Assembly (NCBI GenBank): GCA_016875095.1
Contig: VGSG01000005.1
Coordinates: 44,223 to 108,222 of the forward strand
Direction of reading: 5' to 3'
DNA length: 64,000 nt
Source: Deltaproteobacteria bacterium
GTDB taxonomy: Bacteria; Desulfobacterota; Desulfomonilia; Desulfomonilales; Desulfomonilaceae
Shown here: positions 27,506 through 36,593 of the stretch, piece after piece
How the letters are laid out: each line of letters starts with the position of its first letter
Position numbering within the stretch: the stretch's first letter is position 1
Program-made: the position numbers and the translations under genes
Notes under the pieces: generated by a model
Told to the model about the DNA's origin: nothing
Seen by the model: only the letters and a program-made list of their open reading frames with translations
The model's database searches: none

Positions 27506-28219
27506 ATGAAGGGAGAGGACACGAAGATGGAGAACAAGGTGAGTTACGCGCTGTATATTTTGCAGGAACCGGTTCAGTACCTTGCATTGAGCTTCATGGC
27601 CTTGATGTACGCCATCAAGATCTCACAGCTCCTCAAGAAACCTTTCCCGCCGGAGAGGGCTGAACTCAAGGGGGATCGCGTGAGCGGCGCGTTGCATTCG
27701 CTCACGAACGTGCTCAGGCCATGGGACATGGAGAGCACGAGCAAGCATCTCTATTTCTATACTGAGTTCATGATCTTTCACGTGGCGGTGGCCCTTACAA
27801 TCGGATCGACTTTTCTCATTCCTCTCGCGCCGCAGGTGATGACGCCGACCGTTACCGCGGTCTTCATGCTATTCATGGCCGCCGCGTTTCTCATCGGGCT
27901 TCGGAGGATCTATCGACGTCTTACAGTCCCTGAGATTCGCATCATCAGCACCCCTGACGACTACTTCGCGATCACCCTGATGACCGTCTTCTTCGGCGTC
28001 GGCGTCGTTACCATGTGGTTGTGGATCCAGGGACGTCCGGAAACGGGCTGGATGTGGCTCTTCTTCCTGATGACCACATTTTTCCTGATCTATGTTCCAT
28101 TTAGCAAGATATCTCATTATGTGTTGTATCCCTTTGGCCGCGTCAATTTCGGCATGATTTTTGGGGGACGAGGCATTCTGAATCGACAGAACCGGAACGT
28201 CACGTGGGACCCCAAGTAA
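27506..28219 (+). CDS. tmcC: TmcC-like cytochrome b membrane subunit
   Basis: The 237-residue membrane protein has five hydrophobic segments (about residues 25-45, 88-108, 118-140, 162-185 and 192-210). It resembles the NarI/DsrM/TmcC group that carries b hemes and exchanges electrons with quinone. Histidines at the segment ends (TSKHLYFYTEFMIFHV and KISHYVLY) are candidate heme ligands. It directly precedes the CCG/Fe-S subunit, as in the Desulfovibrio Tmc complex. The start may be ATG 27506 or ATG 27527; both have weak ribosome sites. DsrM-like or HmeC-like membership is an alternative. Confidence 0.75.
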   Translation: MKGEDTKMENKVSYALYILQEPVQYLALSFMALMYAIKISQLLKKPFPPERAELKGDRVSGALHSLTNVLRPWDMESTSKHLYFYTEFMIFHVAVALTIGSTFLIPLAPQVMTPTVTAVFMLFMAAAFLIGLRRIYRRLTVPEIRIISTPDDYFAITLMTVFFGVGVVTMWLWIQGRPETGWMWLFFLMTTFFLIYVPFSKISHYVLYPFGRVNFGMIFGGRGILNRQNRNVTWDPK

Positions 28220-28251
28220 GCCGGCACAAATAGAGCGTGTGGAGGCCGTAC

Positions 28252-29616
28252 ATGCAAGAGGCAGCAGAAAGAGCAGCAGAGAAATTGGGAGCGCCGGAAG
28301 AGCGAAAGTGGCCCCTAAAGCCCGAATTCACCCCGGAAATGCTTGCGGAGATGGAGCGACTCCTGCCGGAAAAGCTTAAAAACCGAGTTGTGGCCACCTC
28401 TCTTGCGGGGTGCATCCATTGCGGCATGTGCAGCGACACCTGCCATTACAGCGTTTCCATACCGGAGGACAAGACCCTGGTGCCGGCTTACAAGGCAGAC
28501 CGGTTCCGGAAGTGGTACAAAAGCCGATTCGATTGGATGGGACGGATCTTCCCCTCGTTTGTGGGGGCCCAACCTCTTACCAAAGAGCTCGCCGAAGACA
28601 TGTTCGACAAGCTCTTTGGTGGATGCACCATGTGTCGCCGATGCACGTACAATTGTCCGATGGGAGTGGATTACGGAATGATGGTGCGAGCGGCGCGCTC
28701 GATGATGCAGAAGGTCGGCCGCTGCCCACAGAACCTTCAAGATACCGTGGACACCCATTACAATCACGGCAACAACATGGCGGTCCCGCAGGACGAGTTC
28801 GTCGAAACGATCGAATGGATCGAAGAAGAACTCCAGGATGAAGAAGGTTGCGAGGATTTCACCATTCCCATCGATAAGCAGGGGGCGACCTATTTCTTGA
28901 CGCTAAACCCCCGGGAACCGAAATACTATCCTCTAACCATACAGGCCACGGCCAAGATACTGAACGCGGCCGGTGTAGACTTCACCATCTCCTCACGGTA
29001 CTGGGATCTGACCAACTACGCGTTGTTCAACGGCAACGATGAGGATGCGCGACTGTTCTCCCTGTGGCAGGTGGAAGACGTCAAACGGCTGCAGTGTGAG
29101 TACCTCCTGTCAGGAGAATGCGGCCACGGGTACCGGGCGCTCAGATGGGAACTCCCCAACTGGGTTGGTGGGGCGCCCTTCAAGATCACCAGCGTTATGG
29201 AGCTGATGGCCAAGCTGATCCAGGATGGGAAGCTCAATATCGACAAATCCGTACACGCGGATAAGCGGGTCACGTATCACGACTCGTGCAACATCGCTCG
29301 ATCCGGGGGCATCCTGGAGGAGCCGAGGATTGTCATTCGCGCCGCAGCGGACGACTTCGTGGAAATGGAGCACAACCGGGAGAAGAGCTATTGCTGTGGC
29401 GGTGGTGGGGGCGCGCTCGCCATGTCCGAGTTCTCCAAGCGACGCATTGCCGCGGGACGAATCAAGGCGGAAGAAATTAGAGCGACCGGGGCGAACATTG
29501 TGTTACAATCATGTCACAACTGCACTGACCAGCTTAAAGAAATCATCGAGCATCACGGGATCGATGCGAAAGTCATGAACCTCGCGGAGCTGGTCGCTGA
29601 GGCCCTAGTCGTCTAG
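28252..29616 (+). CDS. tmcB: TmcB-like Fe-S/CCG-domain subunit
   Basis: The 454-residue protein resembles HdrD/DsrK/TmcB electron-transfer subunits. Two [4Fe-4S] ferredoxin motifs lie at C54-C64 and C125-C135, each CX2CX2CX3C. The C-terminal CCG domain is complete: C346, C381-C382 in SYCCGGGGG and C421/C424 in SCHNCT. The first CCG domain is degenerate (only GECGHGYR remains). This points to one noncubane cluster rather than two. It passes electrons between the cytochrome b subunit and a cytoplasmic partner. ATG 28252 has GGAGG seven bases upstream; a GTG at 28237 is rejected. Confidence 0.8.
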   Translation: MQEAAERAAEKLGAPEERKWPLKPEFTPEMLAEMERLLPEKLKNRVVATSLAGCIHCGMCSDTCHYSVSIPEDKTLVPAYKADRFRKWYKSRFDWMGRIFPSFVGAQPLTKELAEDMFDKLFGGCTMCRRCTYNCPMGVDYGMMVRAARSMMQKVGRCPQNLQDTVDTHYNHGNNMAVPQDEFVETIEWIEEELQDEEGCEDFTIPIDKQGATYFLTLNPREPKYYPLTIQATAKILNAAGVDFTISSRYWDLTNYALFNGNDEDARLFSLWQVEDVKRLQCEYLLSGECGHGYRALRWELPNWVGGAPFKITSVMELMAKLIQDGKLNIDKSVHADKRVTYHDSCNIARSGGILEEPRIVIRAAADDFVEMEHNREKSYCCGGGGGALAMSEFSKRRIAAGRIKAEEIRATGANIVLQSCHNCTDQLKEIIEHHGIDAKVMNLAELVAEALVV

Positions 29617-29690
29617 CGCTACTTGGAGATCGCTTTGGTGGGTCGGTTGATCCGCGATCCACACCACTAGACCACGGAAGGAGATGGAGT

Positions 29691-30080
29691 ATGGCCAAGA
29701 AGATTCTGGTCGTTGACGACGAGCCGGACATGGTTACCTTTCTTTGCGCCTTGCTGGAGGACAACGGGTACGCAACGTGTACGGCCGTGGACGGTGAGGA
29801 GGGGATGGAACGAACAAAGAGCGAAAAACCGGATCTTATCTCCCTGGACCTCCTCATGCCCAACAAGACCGGGATCAAGATGTACCGGGAGCTGAAAAAG
29901 GACCCGGAGACCAAAGACATCCCGGTTATCATGGTGACCGGATTCGCCAAGGACGATGTGCCTCAGATGGATTTCAAGAAATGGATACACGAACGAGCTA
30001 TCAAACCGCCCGAGGCCTACATCGAGAAGCCGGTGAACAAAGAAGTGTATCTGGAATCCATCAAGCAAGCCTTGATGTGA
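29691..30080 (+). CDS. Single-domain response regulator
   Basis: The 129-residue receiver domain has D9, D10 and the phosphoacceptor D53 (ISLDLLMPNKTG), the T of VTGFAK, and K of IEKPV. It has no output domain and is similar in layout to DivK/CheY types. A position between the tmc-like redox genes and a sensor kinase suggests the kinase at 30149 phosphorylates it. AAGGAG precedes the start. Confidence 0.93.
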   Translation: MAKKILVVDDEPDMVTFLCALLEDNGYATCTAVDGEEGMERTKSEKPDLISLDLLMPNKTGIKMYRELKKDPETKDIPVIMVTGFAKDDVPQMDFKKWIHERAIKPPEAYIEKPVNKEVYLESIKQALM

Positions 30081-30099
30081 ACGGCCTTCAGCGCCAGCG

Positions 30100-30134
30100 C
30101 GGGGAAGACCCGAACCCCACAGGGTCTTTCCCCG
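30100..30134 (+). other. Hairpin between response regulator and sensor kinase genes
   Basis: CGGGGAAGACCC (30100-30111) pairs with GGGTCTTTCCCCG (30122-30134), one bulge, across a 10-base loop. It lies between the stop at 30080 and the kinase start at 30149. There is no T-run, so it could be an RNA-processing or attenuation point inside the operon rather than a full terminator. Confidence 0.45.
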
Positions 30135-30148
30135 TGCCGACTCCGCCC

Positions 30149-32389
30149 ATGTGGACGATTCTCTCCAATCCCATAAAGAAGTTCACCAGCAGTTTGAGTT
30201 TCAAACTCAGCTTTTACGCAGGATTCATCATGTTTCTCGCTGTGGTGGCCTTCGCATACCACACTATTCTTACGCAGGAAAAGAGTCTCTTGGACGAGAA
30301 AATCCGGGCCTCGATCAAAGATACGGAGATTATCAAGGCTGCCGTCTGGAACGGCATGATGAGCAAGGATCGACAGGTGATCCGAGAGATCGTGGCCGCG
30401 GTGGGGAAAGAGGGAGGCTTCAGGGAGATCAACATCTATGATCACCGGGGGGCGCTCCATTATACAAGCCGCTCGGGCCAGTCCGAGGATATTGGTTCCG
30501 TGGCGACAAGCTCCACGAATCCACTTCTGGCTAACCTCGATTCTAACGCTTCGTTGAGGTATCGGTTCATCGATGGGGGCAATATCCTCAATGTGGTCAA
30601 TCCCCTGAATAACAGCGCGGGCTGCGCAACCGCTGAGTGTCACGCGGATCCGTCGCTGGAAAAGGTGCTCGGCGCGCTGGAGGTCAACCTGCCTCTCCAA
30701 GATCTCAGGAAGAAGATCAGTGACAGCCGAAGGAACACCCTTTTCTTTGCCATAGCCCTGTTCCTGGTGGTCTCGAGCATACTCGGTCTGCTGGTGATCT
30801 TCGGTGTTCTGCCTCCCATAAAACGTCTTCAGCGCAATGCTCGGAACATGGCCAAGGGTCACTACGCGCCTGCGGTCGCGAACTACGGCTCCGATGAAAT
30901 AGCTGACTTGGCCCGTGCCTTCGACGACATGAGTAGGGAAGTGAATTCGCGGACGACCAAGTTGGATCAAAGCCGGCGGTTTTATAAAGACCTCTTTCAC
31001 GCTGTGCCTTGCTACCTGAATATAGTTGATCCCGACTATCGAATCGTTCAAGCCAACCGAGCCTTTACCGACGAATTTGGAGATTACACGGGAAGCTATT
31101 GCTACCAGGTCTTCAAAGGACAAGATACTCCGTGCCTGAACTGCCAGGTAAAGAAGACCTTCGCCGACGGCCTCTCCCACCGGGGCGAGCAGGTCTGGAC
31201 GAGTGAAGGAGGGACTCGAAAGGCGCACGTGGTCGTGCACACGTCTCCAATCCTGGACGAGGATGGTAAGGTCTCACAAGTTCTGGAGATGTCGGTGGAC
31301 ATCACGCGACTGAAAAACCTTCAGGCCCAATTGGAGAAGAAAGAGCAGGAATTCAAGACACTTTTTGAGAACGTTCCGTGCTATCTGAGCGTGGTGGACA
31401 AGTCATACCGGATAGCCTTTTTCAATAAGAGATTTGTGCAGGATTTCGGCGACTGCTGGGGCCGACACTGTTATAAGGCCTATAAAGGCCGTGAAACCAA
31501 ATGCAGCAACTGCCCCGTTGAAGCCACCTTTGCCGACGGCTCAACTCATTCCTCGGAAGAACTGTGGCATCTCAACGGATCCGACAGACATATCATTCTC
31601 CAGACCGCTCCCATTCTCGATGAACGAGGCGAGGTGGTTGCGGTGATGGAAATGTTCAACGACATCACTGAGCTGAGACTTCTTCAGGATGAGTTGTCCA
31701 CCCTGGGCGAGACGATCGCGGGCATGTCCCATGACGTGAAGAACATTCTCTCCGGTCTGGAGGGGGGTGTTTATGTGGTGGATTCCGGCCTCCGACAAGG
31801 CAGAGAAGAAAGGGTCCGTCAAGGCTGGGAGATGGTAAAACGCAACGTGGAAAAGGTGTCGGACCTCGTCAAGGACATTCTCTACGCGTCCAAGGAAAGG
31901 GAGCCGGAATATCAGGAATGCGATCCGGGTGAGATTCTCAGTGAAGTCTTCGATCTATACCAAGGCAAGGCGCGCGACTACGGCATCGAACTGGCGCGGG
32001 ACTTCGAACCGCGCATGGGCAGTGGGCTGCTGGATCCCAAGGGGATTCACAGCGCGGTCTCCAATCTGATAGCCAATGCTATCTCAGCGTGCAGGTCATC
32101 CGGAAAACCGAATCCACGTCACATTATCCTGCACGGCAGCCGCATCGACACGCGGCTTGTTATCAGGGTCAGTGATGACGGCGCGGGCATGTCCCAAGAG
32201 GTCAGGGACAATCTCTTCCGCAAGTTCTACTCCACCAAAGGCGCCAAAGGCACGGGCCTCGGGCTGGTGGTCACCCGGAAGATCGTGGAAGAGCACGAAG
32301 GGACCATTACGGTGGAATCCACCCAGGGAGAGGGCGCCACGTTCATCATCGACATTCCCTTGATGCGCCCGGAAAAGAAGACGGCATAA
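30149..32389 (+). CDS. Membrane sensor kinase with CX4CH motif and two cysteine-rich PAS domains
   Basis: The 746-residue kinase has membrane helices at about 19-38 and 196-217. Between them lies an extracytoplasmic sensor domain with the heme c-like motif C159ATAEC164H165 followed by ADPS. A HAMP-like linker follows. Two PAS domains then each carry VPCYL, a later C-Y and a PCLNC or KCSNC pair. The HisKA part has H528 in MSHDVKNILSG, and the HATPase has DDGAGMS and GTGLGLVVTRK. This suggests redox sensing on both sides of the membrane. The ATG at 30149 has no good ribosome site and stands right after a hairpin, so the start is uncertain. Confidence 0.88.
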   Translation: MWTILSNPIKKFTSSLSFKLSFYAGFIMFLAVVAFAYHTILTQEKSLLDEKIRASIKDTEIIKAAVWNGMMSKDRQVIREIVAAVGKEGGFREINIYDHRGALHYTSRSGQSEDIGSVATSSTNPLLANLDSNASLRYRFIDGGNILNVVNPLNNSAGCATAECHADPSLEKVLGALEVNLPLQDLRKKISDSRRNTLFFAIALFLVVSSILGLLVIFGVLPPIKRLQRNARNMAKGHYAPAVANYGSDEIADLARAFDDMSREVNSRTTKLDQSRRFYKDLFHAVPCYLNIVDPDYRIVQANRAFTDEFGDYTGSYCYQVFKGQDTPCLNCQVKKTFADGLSHRGEQVWTSEGGTRKAHVVVHTSPILDEDGKVSQVLEMSVDITRLKNLQAQLEKKEQEFKTLFENVPCYLSVVDKSYRIAFFNKRFVQDFGDCWGRHCYKAYKGRETKCSNCPVEATFADGSTHSSEELWHLNGSDRHIILQTAPILDERGEVVAVMEMFNDITELRLLQDELSTLGETIAGMSHDVKNILSGLEGGVYVVDSGLRQGREERVRQGWEMVKRNVEKVSDLVKDILYASKEREPEYQECDPGEILSEVFDLYQGKARDYGIELARDFEPRMGSGLLDPKGIHSAVSNLIANAISACRSSGKPNPRHIILHGSRIDTRLVIRVSDDGAGMSQEVRDNLFRKFYSTKGAKGTGLGLVVTRKIVEEHEGTITVESTQGEGATFIIDIPLMRPEKKTA

Positions 32390-32465
32390 GAACGCATGAT
32401 TTTCCGCAAAGGCATATAGGATCGTAAACCGGAACGAACGCCAAAGGAGAAAGGCAGCGACAATC

Positions 32466-32996
32466 ATGAAAGGAATCGGACTCTGTGCAATATTCTCACG
32501 CCAAGGGGACTGGGCATTCGATTACGCCCTTACCCTCGCCCGGCATCATAAGACCAAGCTCAACATCTTCCATTTCTTGGAATCTCCTTATGCTCTCCGC
32601 AGAGACGTGGTCTTTGTGGATGCGGACAAGAAAGAGACCGCGGCGGTCAGCCCCGAACTGATTGCGAAGAAGGACAAAGAAATGCGCGAGCTGTTCGACG
32701 ACCGGCTCGGGGATTATGTGGATGTGGGGTTCCGGCTCTGTGAAGGAAACGATGAGTGGGAACTGAGGAAATGTTTTCGAAAAGGTGATTATGAGGTTCT
32801 CGTCGTCGGCTACAAAGGCAAAGGAGCGGCCTTTGGCGGCACTACCACCATCGAAGCCTTTGCGTCCAAATTCAAGGGACCGGTGGTGCTTATCGGGCCT
32901 GATACCCCTGATTCTTTTTATCTCAACGAACCGGCCAGGGAGAGGTTGAGTGATCTACTCATACCGGACGGCAAGTGGAAGCCTCTTGCCCAGTAA
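32466..32996 (+). CDS. UspA-type universal stress protein
   Basis: The 176-residue protein starts MKGIGLCAIFSRQGDWAFDYAL. It has the C-terminal nucleotide-loop pattern VVGYKGKG followed by FASKFKGPVVLIGPDT, a variant of the GX2GX9G(S/T) motif. An extra tail of about 20 residues ends PDGKWKPL. AAAGGAG lies upstream. The gene's place in a tmc-like operon with a histidine kinase and receiver matches the arrangement I recall for D. vulgaris tmc. Confidence 0.83.
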   Translation: MKGIGLCAIFSRQGDWAFDYALTLARHHKTKLNIFHFLESPYALRRDVVFVDADKKETAAVSPELIAKKDKEMRELFDDRLGDYVDVGFRLCEGNDEWELRKCFRKGDYEVLVVGYKGKGAAFGGTTTIEAFASKFKGPVVLIGPDTPDSFYLNEPARERLSDLLIPDGKWKPLAQ

Positions 32997-33025
32997 AGGC
33001 CGAGTCGGGCCAGGCGGCGACATAG

Positions 33026-33307
33026 ATGAAATACTCAACGAGAGAAGAATTTGAGCTCCACGTCCATAAGTGCTTCGGCCGAATCTTCGAGCTGCTCACC
33101 CAAATGGATTCAGTGATCCGGGAAGGCGCGGATAAGGAAGAGGCCGAGGGGAAGTACGGCCCGATGAATGACCTGCGGGACTGGATCGAAGAGGTAATCC
33201 TTCACTGCCACCTTGCGTGGCAGTATCACCGCCTTTCCAGAATAGGAAGCAGCTCCAGCTCCTGGGATACGGTGGAAAACAAAACGGACGGGGATGAGCA
33301 GGCCTGA
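33026..33307 (+). CDS. Small cytoplasmic protein of unknown function
   Basis: The 93-residue protein starts MKYSTREEFELHVHKCFGR and is mostly predicted helix. It has paired histidines (EVILHCHLAWQYH) and acidic stretches, then a Ser-rich acidic tail (GSSSSSWDTVENKTDGDEQ). Its placement matches the small hypothetical gene in the same operon of Desulfovibrio. The Cys/His-containing pattern HVHKC and HCHLAWQYH could bind metal. No family was recognised. Confidence 0.7.
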   Translation: MKYSTREEFELHVHKCFGRIFELLTQMDSVIREGADKEEAEGKYGPMNDLRDWIEEVILHCHLAWQYHRLSRIGSSSSSWDTVENKTDGDEQA

Positions 33308-33570
33308 GCGACGGATTCGCGCAACGAGTCGATCGTGTTACGCTTCAGGAAGGTGTGACCGCTCTTCCCGTCGATGAGCCCGAAAGGGCCTTTGTCCTTT
33401 TCGCGCCGGGTTTCATTGCGTTGGGCGCGACGTCGGGCTCCGGGCGGTCTTGCGCCTCGCTTGGGGAGGGAAGAGCGCACAGAGCCGCCTTCCCCTCTGT
33501 CGACGCTGTGGCGCGTCCGGGGCTTCTTGATGTAGAACGCGCCATGTCATTCCCATGAGGCTTTCGTGGT

Positions 33571-35058
33571 ATGTTTAGGCGCTTCAGTCTTCGCATCCGA
33601 ATTATTATCCTGTTGGCCGCGCTTCTCTCCGTCACCGTCGCCGGAGGACTTATCTCCATCTGGCACAGCTATATGACGGAAAAGCTCTTCAGCACGGTGA
33701 CCGAGTCCAACATCCAGGCGCTGGAAGCGGCGGGCGAAGCGGAAAACGCTCTGGTCATGCAAAAAGGATATGTGACGTACTTTTTTCAGGACAGTGACCC
33801 CCAGTGGCTTGGCCGACTGGAAAAGTATCACGGCGATTTCCAGATGTGGCTATCCCGATGCCGGCGCGGCGCGGAAACCCAGGAGGAACGCGACATTCTG
33901 AATCAAATCGAATCCGAGTACATCCGATTCGCATATGATCGGAATGAAGTCATAGATCTTTACAAAGCGGGCCACAAGAACGAAGGTTTCGCCCTCCAAA
34001 AGAAGATACGTCCGAAGTTTTTTCACATCATCGAGCTCACTCATCAGTTCAAGGAGGGTCTTGAAGCGCGGATAACACAGATTCGACAAACAAATCGGGA
34101 ACGAGCGCAACTGTTCAACGTGTTATCCTCCACGGGTGTGCTGATCTCCCTGGTGCTGGGCATTATCCTTGCCCTCATACTCATCAATCAGGTGCTCGCC
34201 CCCATCCGGAGGCTTCTGCGCGGGCCCGAAACCTCAGAGGTTTTGGACGGGGCCGGAAACGAGATGGCAGCCCTCAGCCAACGATTCGAGACGCTCCAGA
34301 AAGACGTGGATCAGACCAGGAGCAAGCTCCAGTGGAGCCGCGCTCACCTTGAGCAGGCAGGGAAGTGGGCCCTCGTAGGTAAACTCGCGGCAGGCGTGGC
34401 CCATAGCGTCCGAAACCCCCTCACATCGGTGAAGATGAGGCTGTTCTCACTTGAACGGACGCTTCAGCTCACTCCCGATCAAAAGGATGACTTCGAAGTA
34501 ATCTCGGAAGAGATACGACATATCGACACCATCGCGAACAACTTCTTGGAATTTGCTCGGCCGCCCAAGCTCAAAGTGCAAAAGGTCAGCCCCTCCGACA
34601 CGGTTGATATGGCGCTCCAGCTTCTGCGCCATCGTCTGGAGTCGTACCAGGTGGCTGTCGACGTTCAACGGGACGGACGCCTCCCGGAGATTATGGCGGA
34701 TTCGGACCAGTTGAAAGAGGTATTGGTCAATCTCATGGTGAATGCGTGCGAAGCCATGGTGAATGGAGGAAAGATCACTATTCAGGAACGGACCGGATAC
34801 GCGGAAGACCTGGGGCCGACCGTAGTGATCGCGGTCAAGGACAACGGACCCGGGGTGCCTCAAGCGGTGCAGTCCAAACTCTTTCAGCCGTTCTACAGCA
34901 CCAAAGAAGAAGGCACGGGTCTAGGGTTGAGTATTGCCTCGCGCGTGGTGGAAGAGCACGGCGGCTGGATCGACCTGAAATCCATAGAAGGACAAGGAGC
35001 TACGTTCATCATTACTCTGCCGTTGCGAGAGGGCGCCAGGTGGGAACTATCCTCATAA
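33571..35058 (+). CDS. NtrB/ZraS-type membrane sensor kinase
   Basis: The 495-residue kinase has a first hydrophobic segment (about 10-30), an extracytoplasmic coiled sensor with many charged residues (about 30-190) and a second membrane helix (about 193-215). A short linker precedes HisKA with H278 in GVAHSVRNPLTS. The HATPase has VNACEAM, DNGPGVPQ and GTGLGLSIAS. It has no PAS or HAMP domain. The gene overlaps the sigma-54 activator by 19 bases, so the two form a two-component pair. Confidence 0.93.
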   Translation: MFRRFSLRIRIIILLAALLSVTVAGGLISIWHSYMTEKLFSTVTESNIQALEAAGEAENALVMQKGYVTYFFQDSDPQWLGRLEKYHGDFQMWLSRCRRGAETQEERDILNQIESEYIRFAYDRNEVIDLYKAGHKNEGFALQKKIRPKFFHIIELTHQFKEGLEARITQIRQTNRERAQLFNVLSSTGVLISLVLGIILALILINQVLAPIRRLLRGPETSEVLDGAGNEMAALSQRFETLQKDVDQTRSKLQWSRAHLEQAGKWALVGKLAAGVAHSVRNPLTSVKMRLFSLERTLQLTPDQKDDFEVISEEIRHIDTIANNFLEFARPPKLKVQKVSPSDTVDMALQLLRHRLESYQVAVDVQRDGRLPEIMADSDQLKEVLVNLMVNACEAMVNGGKITIQERTGYAEDLGPTVVIAVKDNGPGVPQAVQSKLFQPFYSTKEEGTGLGLSIASRVVEEHGGWIDLKSIEGQGATFIITLPLREGARWELSS

Positions 35059-36470
35059 TCGATGACGACGCTCAGTTGCGGAACAGTTTTGAAAAAGTCC
35101 TCTCTATGGAGGGTCACACCGTGCGGTCCGCGGCCACGGGAGAAGCAGGCGTGGATTCGGTCGGCGAGGATGCGCCGGATCTGGTGATTGTGGACCTCCG
35201 ATTACCCGGAATGGACGGCCTGAAGACGTTCCAGAAGATCCAGGAGTTGGACCCCAAACTCCCTGTCATCATCATGACCGCGTATGGGACGACCGAAACA
35301 GCTATCGAAGCCACCAAGCTGGGGGCCTTCGACTATGTCCTCAAACCCTTCGACATTCCCGATATGCTGGCAATGATCCAAAAAGCCCTGGCAGCGGGCC
35401 GACTCATGCGCTCGCCGGTACACATGGACGAACTGGGCAAAGAAGCAGGGGCGGATGTAATCTGCGGCCGCAGCAAAGCCATGCAGGAAGTTTACAAGGC
35501 CATCGGCCTGGTCGCGCCCACTGACGCCACTGTGCTCATTCGGGGGGAATCCGGCACGGGCAAAGAGCTTGTGGCAAGGGCGATTTATCAGCACAGCGCA
35601 AGGCGTAACCGGCCGTTTCTGGTTATCAACTGCGTGGCGATCCCGGAGACTCTGCTTGAAAGCGAACTCTTCGGGTACGAGAAGGGCGCGTTCACCGGCG
35701 CGATCAATCGCAGAGTCGGCAAAATCGAACAAGCGAATGGTGGAACCATATTTCTGGATGAGATCGGGGATATGCCCTTCAGCATCCAATCGAAAATTCT
35801 TCGACTCCTCCAGGAAAAGAGCATCGAACGACTTGGTGGCCGTTCACCCATCCCGGTGGACGTTCGCGTCATCGCCGTGACCAATCGGGATCTGGAAGCG
35901 GCCCTCGCCGATGGCCGTTTCCGGGAAGATCTTTATTACCGGCTCAAGGTGGTGACCCTCACCCTCCCCCCACTGCGTGAACGCGGCGGAGATATACCGA
36001 TCCTTGCCGACCATTTTCTGAAACGATTCATGAAGGAAATGAACCTGAATTGTCCTGGAATTTCCGATGCGGCCATGGCCGCGCTGGAGAAGTACTCGTG
36101 GCCCGGGAACGTTCGCGAGTTGGCCAACACGATTCAAAAGGCGCTTATCTTCAGCCGGGGCGCGCCTATCGGGGCTGATGAGATTATGCAGGTAGTCAAG
36201 GGGGTGGCGCCCGCCGATGCGCTCGCAGCGGAGCAAGATGACGAACCGGTGCGTCACTGGATTCGGAGCGTTCTGCAAGCGAGTATTGGGGATAATGTGT
36301 TTAATGACATGGCCGATCGATTCGCCAAGCACCTTATATCCGAAGCGCTCAACATAACCGGTGGCAATCGGTCTCAGGCGGCCAGGCTGCTCGGTCTTTC
36401 CAGACCCACCCTCCTGGCGAAAATCGACAAATATGGGATAAAAATTGAGACCGCGGTGAAGAGCGAGTGA
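35040..36470 (+). CDS. Sigma-54-dependent response regulator (NtrC/AtoC type)
   Basis: The 476-residue activator has a receiver domain with D52 in VDLRLPGMDG, a central AAA+ domain with GESGTGKE (Walker A), GAFTGA (sigma-54 contact) and FLDEIGDMP (Walker B). A Fis-type helix-turn-helix ends it (GNRSQAARLLGLSRPTL). It starts with GTG at 35040 after GAGAGGG, inside the kinase gene. It is the natural activator for the sigma-54 promoter at 27343, which lies upstream of its own operon; this implies positive autoregulation. Confidence 0.93.
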   Translation: MGTILIIDDDAQLRNSFEKVLSMEGHTVRSAATGEAGVDSVGEDAPDLVIVDLRLPGMDGLKTFQKIQELDPKLPVIIMTAYGTTETAIEATKLGAFDYVLKPFDIPDMLAMIQKALAAGRLMRSPVHMDELGKEAGADVICGRSKAMQEVYKAIGLVAPTDATVLIRGESGTGKELVARAIYQHSARRNRPFLVINCVAIPETLLESELFGYEKGAFTGAINRRVGKIEQANGGTIFLDEIGDMPFSIQSKILRLLQEKSIERLGGRSPIPVDVRVIAVTNRDLEAALADGRFREDLYYRLKVVTLTLPPLRERGGDIPILADHFLKRFMKEMNLNCPGISDAAMAALEKYSWPGNVRELANTIQKALIFSRGAPIGADEIMQVVKGVAPADALAAEQDDEPVRHWIRSVLQASIGDNVFNDMADRFAKHLISEALNITGGNRSQAARLLGLSRPTLLAKIDKYGIKIETAVKSE

Positions 36471-36593
36471 GGACGCATGGCCGAGACTGTCTCACATGTC
36501 TTGGTCGTGCGCCCATACACGAGCATCGAAGCGCCTGCGCGCGCTGCGCGACTGCCGCTGTCTTTACGATAATGAAACAAGGAGAGAACACAC

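Noticed and set aside
30017..31240. A 407-codon minus-strand frame
   Set aside because: It is exactly antisense to the sensor kinase, which has clear domains. The product shows no recognisable motif.
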